Source of the DNA: Cryptomeria japonica
Lineage: Eukaryota; Streptophyta; Pinopsida; Cupressales; Cupressaceae
DNA: 64,000 bases
Direction of reading: 5' to 3'
Assembly (NCBI RefSeq): GCF_030272615.1
Contig: NC_081409.1
Location: 614,902,755-614,966,754 of the forward strand
The first letter of the stretch is position 1. The number at the start of each line of letters is the position of its first letter. Made by a program: the position numbers and the translations under genes. This document shows, in pieces, positions 47,780 through 58,330 of the stretch. The notes under the pieces are model-generated. The model did no database searches. It worked only from the letters and a program-made list of their open reading frames with translations, and was not told the DNA's origin.

Positions 47780-48941
47780 TTGTTGAAAGTGATTATGAGG
47801 TGGTGATGAAATGTTTGATGGAAGATAAGTGTTTGTGAAATGTTTAGAAGATGGATCTCTAACACTGAAGGTTAGATGTTACCAAAGTTCTTTGTGAATT
47901 GCTCTCGTGTTTTCAACAATTTTGATGTGATAAGGTATAGCAAGGTTTGAGATGTGTTACAAACCAAGATACCCAGTAATGAGAGGATGCACTCATAAAC
48001 TAGTTTTAACCTGTGTAGAAATGCCTCTTAGGATGTTTGATCCTAGATGTATAGACACCCTAAAATTGATTTGTTGGTTTGATTTAAGAAATATTTAAAA
48101 GAACTTAGGACAAGACCTTTTTGTGTTTTGAGAGTTGAATGGTTTGGTGATGTGTGAAGGTGAAAGTGGATAGAATATAGACCTCAATAAAAACTTGTTG
48201 TCACAAAGGGGGTTTCTACTTCTTCCTCTCTCTCAGGGGTTGGTGGTTCCCCTCGAGCTATGTTGTAAGTGATACAAATTTTTGGAAAGAAAGCAGGGTT
48301 GATCTTGCCTCCTTTGTTTTTGTGATAATCCAAGGCTCTATACTGAGTAAAAGCTCTATTCTTCAAAGGCTCCTTGTCAAATTCGTTAGATTTTCCTTGA
48401 AGATACAAGTGCATATGGAATAAGAAGGCTCCACGTGAGAGAAAAACTTGTCTATTGATATAGAAAAACTTCCTTATTTTGATAAGAGCTTTTGAACTCA
48501 ATTGTCTTTTTTTCAATGTGGTCTTTTGATGAAGACTCCTTTTTCTCAAGATGTGAGTGATGGCCATACAAACTTGATACTTGTTTTACTTGTTGATGTT
48601 TGTTTTGTTTATCAATGTTTGAGGTAAATTTGTTGGATTAATACTTGGTTTAAAATTGTTTTGAATTTCTTTGACAAGAAAACACAACAAACACACAAGC
48701 ACAATAACCTTGCCCCTTTTCAACAAAAGGCAAAAATAGGTGTGGTTCTAAATCAACCCAATCATGAACTTTGTTGACCCTTTTTACAAATGTATTCTAT
48801 GTTTCCCAAAGCCTGAAGTTGGCTCAAATTGTTACTGGTCTGACACAAGATGAATACAACTCAAACACACTTTATCCCTAAGGTCAATGGCCAGTTGCGA
48901 TATTTTCAGCCCACATCTTAATATTTCTTCGACTTTGGTAC
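47780..48941 (-). other. leader of Tat-type element with a small open frame
   Basis: A 127-codon frame on minus at 48567-48184 (basic, RKRSLHQKTTLKKRQ) has no recognisable domain; Tat-type elements can carry extra leader ORFs, so I note it without a function. The rest shows nothing codable. Confidence 0.4.
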
Positions 48942-50210
48942 TACATACCTTATGAATCCTGCTATGGCAAGTAAGGATGTGATATACTAAGTCTTGTGCA
49001 AGCATAATAGATAGATGGTCCCCATGATGGGGTAGTCACCACTTTTATCAAGCTACAAGTAGCCTTTCAAAAAGCCCTGTTTCTACTCAAGGAAATATGT
49101 ATGGTGAGTATCTTGGGAGAAAAAGCATCTATGCTCTTGCATTGAACTTTTCACAAATATCCTCAATCAATAGAATGGTCGGGATTCTATAATAAAAGGT
49201 GTTTAGTAATGTTCGATGTCTTTGGATGTAAGTTCATTCTGCAGTGACTCACTTAAGAGCCTTGTAACTTGTGGTGGGGCCCATATGTCCTTTCGAAAAG
49301 TTACATTGTAGGAACAACTACAAATTTTGCTCTCACCTGATTTCTATAGCGGCTCAAAGGATTTACCGCACAAGGTCGTTCCCAAGAGTGGTGTGTCTCT
49401 TGGCAGACCTCTCTTAAAAATATAAAATTTTGAGCATTACTAACACTTTTCTCTTGCACCTAGGACCATGAGAGCCAAGGGAGAGGATAGTGTGTGTTAG
49501 AAATGGGACCACTCTACATATTGTTTTGCACAAGTGTGCCAAACATTGAAAACACTTGTTCTTTTTAACTGGTTTATTGCAATGTGATCTATATGCTATT
49601 TGGAGATTTTGTTCCAACAACCATGGTGTTCTTTTTAACTTCACAAGGCAATTTGTTTTTTAACTAGGAAATTGAAAATCCTAGTTAACCAAATTGAAAG
49701 AACGTTGCTCAAAGTAAAAGCGAGTTTGTAACAAAAATGGACAAGTTGTTTGTTCTTTTTAACTTGCAAAATAGAAAGTTGATTGTGAAGTTTTAACCTT
49801 GCAAGAAATGAATTTTGTTTTGTTTGTTTTAAACCCAAAATGAAAGTGTGTCCCTAACTTGCAAGAAAACAAATTTGTTTGTTTGATTTTGTGGTTCCTT
49901 TTAACTTTGCAAAGTGAAATTCCTTTTAAGCCCAAATTGAAAATTTTGTTTATTTTAGTCCAAAGGGAAAGATGAAGTTGATTTTAGTCCAAAAAGGGAA
50001 AGTGAATTCTTTTTAATCCAACTTTAAAAGTAAAGCTTAGAAAAAAGGAAATGAACTTTCTAAGTCCCTAACTCCTCGAATCTTGCAACAAGAAGTTAGA
50101 AAACCTGCACAAAAAACAAAATAGTTAGTGAAAAAGAAGGTTTTTGGTGGGCTTCTACAAGCCAATTTTTTTAATTTTTTGGTTACAATATTTTTTTTTT
50201 CAACTCTCTG
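48942..50210. repeat. long repeat block, copy 2
   Basis: Matches 4885-6145 in the same orientation from 'ctacataccttatgaatc' to 'gttacaaaagcg'. It lies between Gag and the primer site, so it is leader of the Tat element. It contains the left arm (48981-49253) but no inverted right arm. Confidence 0.8.
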
Positions 50211-50607
50211 TTACAAAAGCGCTACTCTGTGTAAACACAAAAGTGCTACTTTAATACAAACACAATGAAATACTGACAAATGTGCTAAAATAACAACAAC
50301 AACACTACTATATGAACAAACACGCTACTTAAAATTGTCAAACAAAATGAAATCTCTGTCAGACAGAGAGAACAATCGTGCTAAAAGAGTTACAATAGCC
50401 CTATTTAACCAACAGTAGCGCTATAACTCAGACAAAGGTGCCACTTCTCTGACAGAAGCGCCATAACTTTGACAAAAGCGCTAAATCCTTAGCTATGAAA
50501 GGTGCTAAAACACGTTCAATAGTGTTAAAGCGTAACCTGTGTATGGCAATTTGACAATTTTCACAAAAAAGTTAATTTGTTTTGATTATAATGTTGTGTG
50601 TTCAATT
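50211..50607. other. 5' leader, short 'gcgcta' repeats
   Basis: Recurring phrases 'aaagcgcta', 'aaaggtgcta' and 'gctactt' in degenerate spacing; no gene. Confidence 0.5.
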
Positions 50608-50623
50608 CACATCAGGTTCACCA
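50608..50623 (-). other. primer binding site candidate of Tat-type element
   Basis: Minus strand TGGTGAACCTGATGTG, two bases after the LTR end CATCA. It begins TGG as expected for pairing with the tRNA CCA end. Which tRNA is not certain. Confidence 0.6.
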
Positions 50624-50969
50624 AATGATGGACTGCAAAAAGGATGTTAGGAACACAAGACAAATCATTCAAACGTTCTTGTTAGCAGTATCAATCATAA
50701 ATGAAATAGAAATGAAACTAGAATCCTAAGCATGCATATCAAGAGAGATCAAACATATTATAGAAAACACACAAAAATGGGAGAAATACACTAAACCCTC
50801 CCAAATGCTCTCCAAAATGCTCATAGTTGCTACTCCCTTGTTCCTCTCCTCTCTAAGTTCCACATGAGTGTAGCTATCAGCTTTTTGCACTACTATGGAT
50901 GTCTTATGGAGATTCAAGATTTATGAATAATGAAGATAAAACACTATGCAAATGCAAGTAAACTAGATG

Positions 50970-51695
50970 ACTGGTTGTAAATTATCAAAAGAGGATGACT
51001 CAGTGTTGGTAAATAAGAAGGAATACTGATCAATGATTGGTAAATTGCACTATGTAGTACATAGTAGACCAGACATTGCCCATGCAATGGGCATTACTGC
51101 AGGGTTCCAAAAAAGCCCAAGAGAATCCCACTTGGTAGCAGTCAAGCGGATTCTTAGATATCTGAAGGGAACTATTGACTATGGATTATGGTATCCATAC
51201 AGTAATGATTTCAACCTGAAAGTGTTTACAAATGCTGATTGGGCTGGTAATGTGGACAACTGGAAGAGCACAACCAGTGGTGCATTCTTTCTCGATGGTA
51301 GACTAGTCTCATGGATGAGCAAAAAGTAGAGTTGTATCTCTCAGTCCACAACAGAAGTAGAATATGTAGCACCATTTATGAACTGCACTCAGAAAATTTG
51401 GATGAAGCATGTATTAAATGGCTTCAAAGTTCTTGTATCTAAACCGGTAAGTATATTTTGTGATAACACAAGTGCAATTAACATCTCCAAGAATCCGGTT
51501 TTACATGCTAGAACCAAGCACTTCGAGCTCAAGTATCATTTCTTGAGGGAGAAGGTTCAGAACAAAGAGGTTGTATTGGAACATGTTTCCAGTAAGGAGC
51601 AGTCAGCAGACATATTCACCAAGCCTCTACCGAAGGCTACCTTTACCTATTTGAGAGGTGAATTAGGGGTGCTCACCCTTCAAGAGGTGAACTAA
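50970..51695 (+). pseudogene. Copia RT C-terminus and RNase H, broken
   Basis: One frame with TGA at 51027-51029 and TAG at 51327-51329. Motifs: SMIGKLHYVVHSRPDIAHA, LRYLKGTIDYGLWY, FTNADWAGN, STTSGAFFLDGRLVSWMSKK, then (after TAG) SCISQSTTEVEY, FCDNTSAINISKNPV, ARTKHFELKYHFLRE, SADIFTKPLP, the usual C-terminal order of Ty1/copia Pol. Both stops lie where relatives have Arg and Gln codons. Confidence 0.9.
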
Positions 51696-51925
51696 AGGTG
51701 TGTGTTCCACATCAGTTAGGTCATACATTAATATATCTTTTTTAGGATTGGTGTGTTGAAGGATGCTACTCCTTAGGGGGAGCAACATAGTGGAACATAG
51801 ATGTGTATGCCTCCACTTTGGCATTGTTGTCAAATGGGGAGAAGATGTGAAGCGGGGAAGATATCTGCAGTATTGGGGAAAAGATGTGAAGCAGAAGCAG
51901 AAAGATATCTTTGTATATTGCCATC

Positions 51926-51943
51926 AATGCCAAAGGGGGAGAT
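51926..51943 (+). other. polypurine tract of Copia fragment
   Basis: AATGCCAAAGGGGGAGAT directly before the LTR start TGTTGGCA. A 34-base stretch around it is identical to the minus strand at the non-autonomous element's 3' LTR border (26561-26594). Confidence 0.85.
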
Positions 51944-53456
51944 TGTTGGCATAGGTGCAGAGCATGATGACATGATGATATTGTATATTGTCATTGATGT
52001 CAATATACTGAAGTATGAACTGGTATGTTGTAGTAAGCGAACTGGCAAGAGATCCGATATGATGATGTAAACCGGTATTTGTGAAAAAGTGAAGCGGTAT
52101 GTTTGTTCATGGTGAACCGGTATGTTGGAATAAGAACCAGTAAATGGAAGTTTTGTATTGGGGTTTCATTTGGCATGACTACCGGTTGGTAGTCTCAGCT
52201 TTAGGGTTTTTGGTTGATGCATTCCAAGATTGTGTGATTCAACCGATGACATAATGTGATGAGTTAGCATTGTAATGAAGACCTGATAGCATTGCCATGT
52301 CAACCTTATGTGCGTGAAGGATTTCCTTGAGGATCTTGCATGGAGATTGATCCTATCTACCTCGGGAATGTGTGAAGTCTCTGTAAACGGTGGAGAGTGC
52401 GTGATGGGTTATCAGCTTCTTGAAGTGGCAAAGAATGAACGTTGGAGAACATCTTGAGATCTGTTCAAGACTGTTGTATTCAATGCAGTATGATTAACGG
52501 TCAGGATTGAACTGATTGAATTGTAAAACCCTAATATTTAGGGTTTAGGGTTTATGCTATCGACCTATTTGCTTCCTATAAGGTCGATGATGTTTTTCAT
52601 TTTGAAGTTGTTGGCAAATGGTATGTGTGTATCCCGGAGAGTGATACTTGATTCTTGCTAGACTGGAGAAGTGTGTTGATACCTGCAGAGTGTGATTGCA
52701 GAAGAGGAGGAGCTAAAGTAGATCTGCCTTGGCATTGAGTGTTGTTATCAGATCAGTGTATTACATGTTGACTTCTAACCATTTCAATAGTTGGAAAATC
52801 CCTTAACTGGGTAGCTTTAATAGGCTTTTGTGTAAATCCTTTAACAGGGTGACTCAATTCAATGAGTTCTTCAACTCCTCTTGCGAGGTAACCTTTAACA
52901 GGGTTCTAACCTTTAACCAGGTATTTAGCCATCCCTTAATCAGGTGATCCCTACCAGGATTGGTTCCTAGCAGAACCTATTGTAATAGTCTTTAACCGGA
53001 CTAGGCTCCTAACAGAGCAGACTTCAAAAGTGTTCAAAAACAACTTGTGGGTATTCATCCCCACCGTGGTTTTTCCCAGTTGGGTTGCCACATGAAAAAT
53101 CAATGTGTCATGTGTGATGCCTTTCATGTGATGTTTTAGTGTTTTATATCAAACTGATAAAATATGTTGAACTAGCAGTCATTATGTTTTTGATAATATA
53201 TTATTGGTTTATGCATAAGGGTGAAGTGGAAATGAGGTATTAGATTGTATGGAAAGGTAAGGGTTACTGGTTTATGTCTTTGACATTCTCACTGTGTGTT
53301 ATCGGTAGTAATCTGTTTTAGACTGGTGTTATTGCTTGCTAGTTAAAGTTCAGTGTTTGCAATCAAACCGGTTCAGGAAAAGTGTTTTTGCCTGTACTGA
53401 TTCACCTTCCCCTCTCAGTACTGGTTTGGTACTAACTGTTTATCATTTATTCATCA
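51944..53456 (+). repeat. 3' LTR of Copia fragment
   Basis: TGTTGGCATAGG...TTATTCATCA, about 1.5 kb. Contains a degenerate array of 'TTTAAC.GGGT' phrases between about 52795 and 53010 and ends with 'ctgattcaccttcccctctc', echoing the G/C run motif of the Copia-like LTR at 25684. Confidence 0.7.
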
Positions 53457-54119
53457 GTTGAGTTAGAGGGAAAGTCTCTAACCATGTGTGTGAGTTGAGT
53501 TAACCATTAATAGTCATGTAAGTCATAAATGGTCATGTAAGAGCCATTAATGGTTTGGAAGACTTTAGGGGTTAACTTGTTGGAGAATAAAAGCTTTTCA
53601 TGCTTTTCAAAGACTTTGAGGCTTTGAGAAGTGACTTCAAGTTGCTTAGGAATGTGACAATAATTAGGGGATGGGATTAGGCTAATTAGAAATGGTTTAG
53701 AAGAATCTAGAATGGGTTTAGGATGCAAGTGGGTTTGGTGGGTGAGGGAAAATAGGATTTTAATTAAAATAAAATTACTTTATTTCAACAAAATAGGTGC
53801 AACTTGCATTTGTAGGAGAATGCAAGTGGGGGGAGGGGGGGGGGGGGGAGTTTAGGGATTTTAAATAAATGTTTTATTATTTATTTAAATGAGGAAAGGG
53901 GGTTAAATTAAATAAATATGTTTTATTTATTTAATTGATTTAGAGTGTGGCTTAATGAATTAATTTAAATAAATCGAATAATTTACTTAGTTAATAGAAG
54001 AAGAGGTTGAGGATGAAATTAATTAAATATTAATTTAATTAAGTGTTTGACTGATGGTTAAATAGTCAAATAAATAGTAAATATTCATTTAATTAAGTGG
54101 ACAGATTTATTTGACTACA

Positions 54120-54169
54120 ATTATTATTATTATTATTATTAGTAGTAGTATTGTTAGTATTATTATTCG

Positions 54170-54260
<91 letters not shown>

Positions 54261-54282
54261 ATTATTGTTATTATTTTTGTTG

Positions 54283-54335
<53 letters not shown>

Positions 54336-54399
54336 GGTATTCTTGTTATTATTATTATTATTTTTGATATTCTTGTTATTATTATTATTATTGTTATTC
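54120..54399. repeat. (ATT)n/(GTT)n microsatellite
   Basis: About 280 bp: ATT units, then about 30 GTT/TTG units, then ATT units. It abuts the Tat LTR start at 54119 and, on its other side, the poly-A tail of a LINE-like element. Poly-Val, poly-Ile, poly-Leu and poly-Thr frames are artefacts. Confidence 0.95.
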
Positions 54400-54409
54400 T
54401 TTTTTTTTT
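54400..54409 (-). other. poly-A end of LINE-like element
   Basis: Minus strand ends ...ATTACCGATC followed by ten A, then AAT repeats. This is the form of a non-LTR retrotransposon 3' end; the microsatellite may have grown from the tail. Confidence 0.65.
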
Positions 54410-54687
54410 GATCGGTAATAGTTTTTGTATTATATTAATGCAAAATTTTAAGCATATAGAAATGCAATCTCCCATAGCCCATTTACATTTTGTAGGCAAG
54501 AAACCCCCATACTACCCACAACCAGACAATATGTTCTAAAAAACCATACAACCTATGCAAGTCCAAAAAAGACCAGTTCAATGTTGCTCCCGTCAAACCC
54601 AAATATTACAGAAATAGTTTAGTTTTAACAGTTAACTATTATCAAAAAGTTTGTAAAAGCATATAAAAACAATGGCCATATGGCCAC

Positions 54688-55380
54688 TCACTCGTTGTTG
54701 CCCTGGCTCTCCTTCTCCCCTCCCTCCTTGGTGGTCGGAGCTTTACCTCTTGCCACTTCATATTTCATCTTTGGGATGCAATCCAAACATTTGAAATTGG
54801 GGTCACCTTCCAAGCTCGCCAATAATTGAACAACCCGTCCTTCCTCAAACTTGTCTCTTAGGTCTCTATCGACTTCCATTCGTGCTACCACCTATAATGC
54901 CTTCAGGACTTCATTCACCCTAATTAGTTTCACACATAAATTTATAGCTTCCCATCCAATACAAGCACATTCACAACAATGTTCTTTGATATCATCCTCC
55001 GACCAACGGACAAAATGCAACAACTTCTCCTGGTCATCTCCCTCCTTGATACGAATGCCTACTTGAGGCACAACCCTCTCCAGAAGTGAGTCGATATTGA
55101 GCAAGTACTCCCCATCAATCAGTTTGGTCAATGTGAGTCTAATCTTCTCCACCTCTGACTCAAATTCGCATGCCCATGCCAGAATCAAGGAGTACACCTC
55201 TAGATTCGTTTGGTATCGATGATTGACATACACGACCTCTTCTGCAAGCATGAGGCGAGCTGCACTCCACAACTTCTCTGCCTTGTAACAGAAAAGCCCC
55301 TGCATCCTCTTCTTTATCACCTTGCCCAGGAATGGCACCAACTTCTTATCTATGCGCAGGGTGAAGTTTGCTTCCATAGT
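54688..55380 (-). pseudogene. unknown ORF downstream of RNase H, one TAG
   Basis: From MEANFTLRIDKKLVPFLG (ATG near 55377) to TAA/TGA at 54688, about 230 codons in one frame with a single TAG at 54889-54891. Helical, charged, with Cys pairs (CCECACIGW; FKCLDCIPKM) and an acidic/Lys-rich tail (GKAPTTKEGGEKESQGNNE). It is preceded by TTTCAATTTGCAG, a good 3' splice site, so it may be an exon. Function not recognised. Confidence 0.45.
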
Positions 55381-55476
55381 CACCTGCAAATTGAAACTGC
55401 ACCAACTTCTGCAATGACAATGTCATAAAAGCCACAAAGTAGTGCAATAAATTAAAAAACACACAAATACTAGCTC

Positions 55477-55719
55477 TCAAACCAAAAGGAAATTAATTCC
55501 TCTGTCGCATTTAGGATGAGTAATGAATACAGAATTGATGGCATAAATGCCATGAGATTGCATGGAAGATTTGCTTCCATCCTCCACCCGCACCAAAACA
55601 TGCGACCTGCCAAAGATAACTACCACATTCAAGGAGGAAGCTCCAACTTGCATGGTGTACTTGCCAAATAACTTCCCTCGCTTACATATTACAGGCTGCA
55701 AATTCCTAAAAGACTGCAT
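55477..55719 (-). CDS. small ORF following the RNase H stop codon
   Basis: 80 codons starting at ATG 55719, which overlaps the end of the RNase H frame (TAAATG) and is in the same frame. MQSFRNLQPVICKRGKLFGK; contains VVVIFGRSHVLVRVEDGS. It could be read-through sequence of the same protein or part of a fused gene. No domain recognised. Confidence 0.35.
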   Translation of the reverse strand: MQSFRNLQPVICKRGKLFGKYTMQVGASSLNVVVIFGRSHVLVRVEDGSKSSMQSHGIYAINSVFITHPKCDRGINFLLV

Positions 55720-56235
55720 TTAAGACCACCTCCACAGTCTTCCATCTCGTTTCCACCACTTGGTCGTATAACTGTCCATATTACATCCAATATTAGATAG
55801 CAAATCTGCCATTGCATTTGCTCCTCGCCTGACATGGGAGACACGAAATTCCACAAATGATTTGAGCTTCTCTCCGATTGTAGACACCCAGCGGTTTATT
55901 TTCCAGCATGGAGTGTTGCCTTTAGCAATTGCATTAATAACTACCTGAGAATCTCCTTCCAAATGTAGCCACTGGACTTTCATATTTAAAGCCAACTCAG
56001 TTGCCAAAAGTGCCATCTGGACCTCTGCATCATTATTCATACCATCCTGCAAACGTTGTGCTCCTTTGAAGAGGATAGACCTATTATCATCCCTCGCCAC
56101 CACCCCAACACCTGAGATTCCCAGATTTCCTTTTGAAGCACCATCAAAATTGATCTTTATCCACTCTTTACTAGGTGGTTCCCATTTAACATCCCCTATA
56201 TCAGAAAAAAGATCAACCCCCGAGGACCCATTAAC
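55720..56235 (-). pseudogene. LINE-type RNase H domain
   Basis: On minus: WIKINFDGASKGNLGISGVG (first Asp, near 56150), AEVQMALLATELALNMK (Glu), HLEGDSQVVINAIAKG (second Asp), HVRRGANAMADLLSN (His and last Asp), then WWKRDGRLWRWS and a stop at 55720-55722. All four acidic sites of RNase HI are present, so the domain itself looks intact. In plants this RNase H type ends LINE ORF2 or stands alone. Upstream the frame runs into a poly-Asn microsatellite and no RT motif precedes it. Confidence 0.8.
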
Positions 56236-56246
56236 TAGTTTATTGT

Positions 56247-56304
<58 letters not shown>

Positions 56305-56469
56305 ATTGTTGTTGTTGTTGTTGTTATTATTATTATTGTTGTTGTTGTTGTTGTTATTATTGTTATTATTGTTATTATTATTGTTGTTATTATTCTTGTT
56401 GTTGTTATTGTTATTATTGTTATTCTTGTTATTCTTCTTCTTGTTGTTATTGTTATTGTTATTATTGTT

Positions 56470-56541
<72 letters not shown>

Positions 56542-56550
56542 ATTTCTATT
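56236..56550. repeat. (GTT)n/(ATT)n microsatellite inside the LINE frame
   Basis: About 310 bp of GTT-rich repeat that reads as an uninterrupted poly-Asn run of over 100 residues on minus, in frame with the RNase H. Poly-Leu frame on + is an artefact. Confidence 0.95.
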
Positions 56551-57519
56551 TATTATTATTATTTCTATTTCTATTATTATTTCTATTTCAAATGAAAATA
56601 AAGTAAACAATGTACATAAAATAAAAATAATTGTTAAATAAAAATTATAAATTTTGTTTAAGGTAAAATATAATAACTCAAATAAAAAATAGAACTTTGC
56701 ATTTTTTTCATGTATTTGATTGTCTGTTTGTGTGTTTTTCAAAGTAAAATGTTTTTCATTAATCTATTATTTTTATTAGTACTTTTCATTTGGCAAGTAT
56801 GCTATTGTAATTAATTATATTATAATATTATTTATAAAATAAATGTTTATTGTTTACAAAGTCTATATGATTTTTTTTAATAAATAATACTAAAAGGGTG
56901 AAATAGCACTAATTTGATTGGTTAATATCTCTTAACTCTTATTTTGATTGGCTAACATTTTTAAAGAGCCGCAACTAATTGCTATTTTTTAGGAGTATTT
57001 CTAAATTCCAATTTTGGTAGAAAGAAGAATAAATGATGTAATTGGTGTATTAGCTTCAAGGTTTTGTGTGTTTCCTTTATTATAGTATCTTTACAAGTAC
57101 AAGTATAACCATGGAAATGACTAAAATTATAGCCATAATTTAATTAAATTTTTTTTTTTACTCACAGGTTTTCTTCCCAAGCTTTTAAAATATATATAAT
57201 AAAAAAGCTAAATTAAATAATTGTTTAAAATAATATAAAATAGAATAAAAATGGAACTATTTAAACCATTAATTCTAATAAATTTATGAGTTGATGGGAT
57301 TGGATGTATGTGTTCAATTTGTTTGGATCCAATGGTGTGTGGGAAGACTACAATTTTTAGTTATTTATAGAAGTATATATGCATCTCCAACATGCATGGA
57401 AGTGAATATCTAAAAGGCTTTTTTTTTAAGGTTACATGTATGTATGTTAATATTTTGCATGTATATGTGTAAGTCAATGTGTATGTGTTTACAAAAAGGA
57501 AATTTAATGGGCTATCTAG
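56551..57519. other. AT-rich, no gene recognised
   Basis: Very AT-rich, many A/T runs and TATATA stretches; nothing codable. Confidence 0.6.
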
Positions 57520-58330
57520 TGTAGATGCCTAAAATTAATTAAATTAATATTGCTCTTTCACGGGGATCACCTATTAGTGTAACAGTGAAATGGTTGCATT
57601 GTTTGTGGTGCAATCCAGGTTGAAGTCCTCGCATGGACCAAAGTGGTATGTTAATATATCAGTTTGATCCCACCTTGGTAGGAGATATTGACGGCGGATA
57701 ATCTTGGAGGACGTACAAGTGATCTTGGCGGATGCGTGGACTGACTGATCGTGCTCGACCCTTGTTGGGATAGGTGTACTTGATTACCCTATTCTGCATA
57801 GGCATGTGCTGCTCGCGGATCTAGTTTCTCATTGGCGTGTTCTGCTCGTGGACTTCTATAGAACCCACACATGTCTTTTATGCTTGGCGAATCTGTATCG
57901 GGCCCTGGCGGGTCTTTCACCTCTACTGGTTTGTGGTCCCTACTGGGCTACCCTGCTCGCGATTTTGAACTGTTGATTTTGGAGATATAAGGTTGAAGGA
58001 ATGCACAAAGGAGAGATAAGGGTGTAAGAAAAAACACTGTAAAAACTAAGGATGAGGCCCCTCAACAATGTGGTCTCATTAGTTCAAGCTCTAGTCAAAA
58101 ACGGTTACCGAGCAAAAACAATAAATTAACCCTTTCACATAATTAATTGTATTAATTATTTCATTCCTCCTTCTTCTTACAATTAATTAAAATATATTTT
58201 AATTAATTTTATCACCATGGCCTTATAATTAATTTATCAAAATTAATTATATCTCATTCTTCTAAAATTATTTCAATCTCCAACCAATCATCAACATATC
58301 AAGCTACTTATCATTTTAAGGTTTGCATGT
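57520..58330 (+). repeat. LTR-like copy A, interrupted by SINE candidate
   Basis: Starts TGTAGATGCCTAAAATTAAT and matches 58638-58860 before and after a foreign insert at about 57552-58117 ('cctttcacataattaatt', 'ccttataattaatttat', 'attcttctaaaat' shared). It diverges after about 58310. Confidence 0.65.
57552..58117 (+). mobile_element. tRNA-derived SINE candidate
   Basis: A box TAGTGTAACAG at 57575-57585 fits TRGYNNANNNG exactly; B box GGTTGAAGTCC at 57618-57628 has one mismatch; spacing is 43 bases, as in tRNA genes. The sequence interrupts an LTR copy, shown by the intact second copy at 58638. The insert is about 560 bp, long for a SINE, and has no clear poly-A, so it may be a SINE plus other sequence. 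Confidence 0.45.

Larger units (their letters stand above)
50969..53456 (+). mobile_element. 5'-truncated Copia element: pol end plus 3' LTR
   Basis: Begins abruptly inside pol and ends at the LTR end TTCATCA. Contains the Copia RNase H coding end, polypurine tract and an LTR of about 1.5 kb. No 5' LTR, gag or integrase is present. Its polypurine tract and LTR start are the same as in the non-autonomous element at 25660-32271. Confidence 0.8.
22216..54119 (-). mobile_element. large Tat-lineage Ty3/gypsy element on minus, host of nested insertions
   Basis: Order on the minus strand: 5' LTR (54119 to 50626), primer site, leader with the long repeat block, gag (about 47.8-46.0 kb), [inner gypsy], protease, G-patch, RT, RNase H, second archaeal-type RNase H, integrase (38.1-32.6 kb), [Copia-like element], 3' leader, polypurine tract, 3' LTR (23735 to 22216). 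Protein order and the extra RNase H are known hallmarks of the Tat lineage. Without the nested parts it would be about 15 kb. Outer target-site duplication not recognised. Confidence 0.75.
50626..54119 (-). repeat. 5' LTR of Tat-type element, interrupted by a Copia fragment
   Basis: The LTR is present as 53457-54119 (its 5' part on minus, starting TGTAGTCAAATAAATC) and 50626-50968 (its 3' part, ending CATCA). The intervening 50969-53456 is Copia sequence. About 480 bp that the other LTR has (22561-23043) is missing here. A G-rich run lies near 53828-53848. Confidence 0.8.
54403..56235 (-). mobile_element. 3' part of LINE-like non-LTR retrotransposon
   Basis: Runs on minus from the microsatellite at 56236 to the poly-A at 54400. 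It has a LINE-type RNase H domain and, unusually, about 1.3 kb with further coding potential downstream. The RT and endonuclease parts are not in the window or are lost beyond the microsatellite. Confidence 0.6.

Noticed and set aside
54107-54539. Poly-Val, poly-Leu and poly-Thr frames
   Set aside because: Microsatellite artefact, same reasoning as at 4.3 kb.
56066-56641. 191-codon + strand frame with poly-Leu
   Set aside because: Antisense to the LINE RNase H and a microsatellite; composition artefact.
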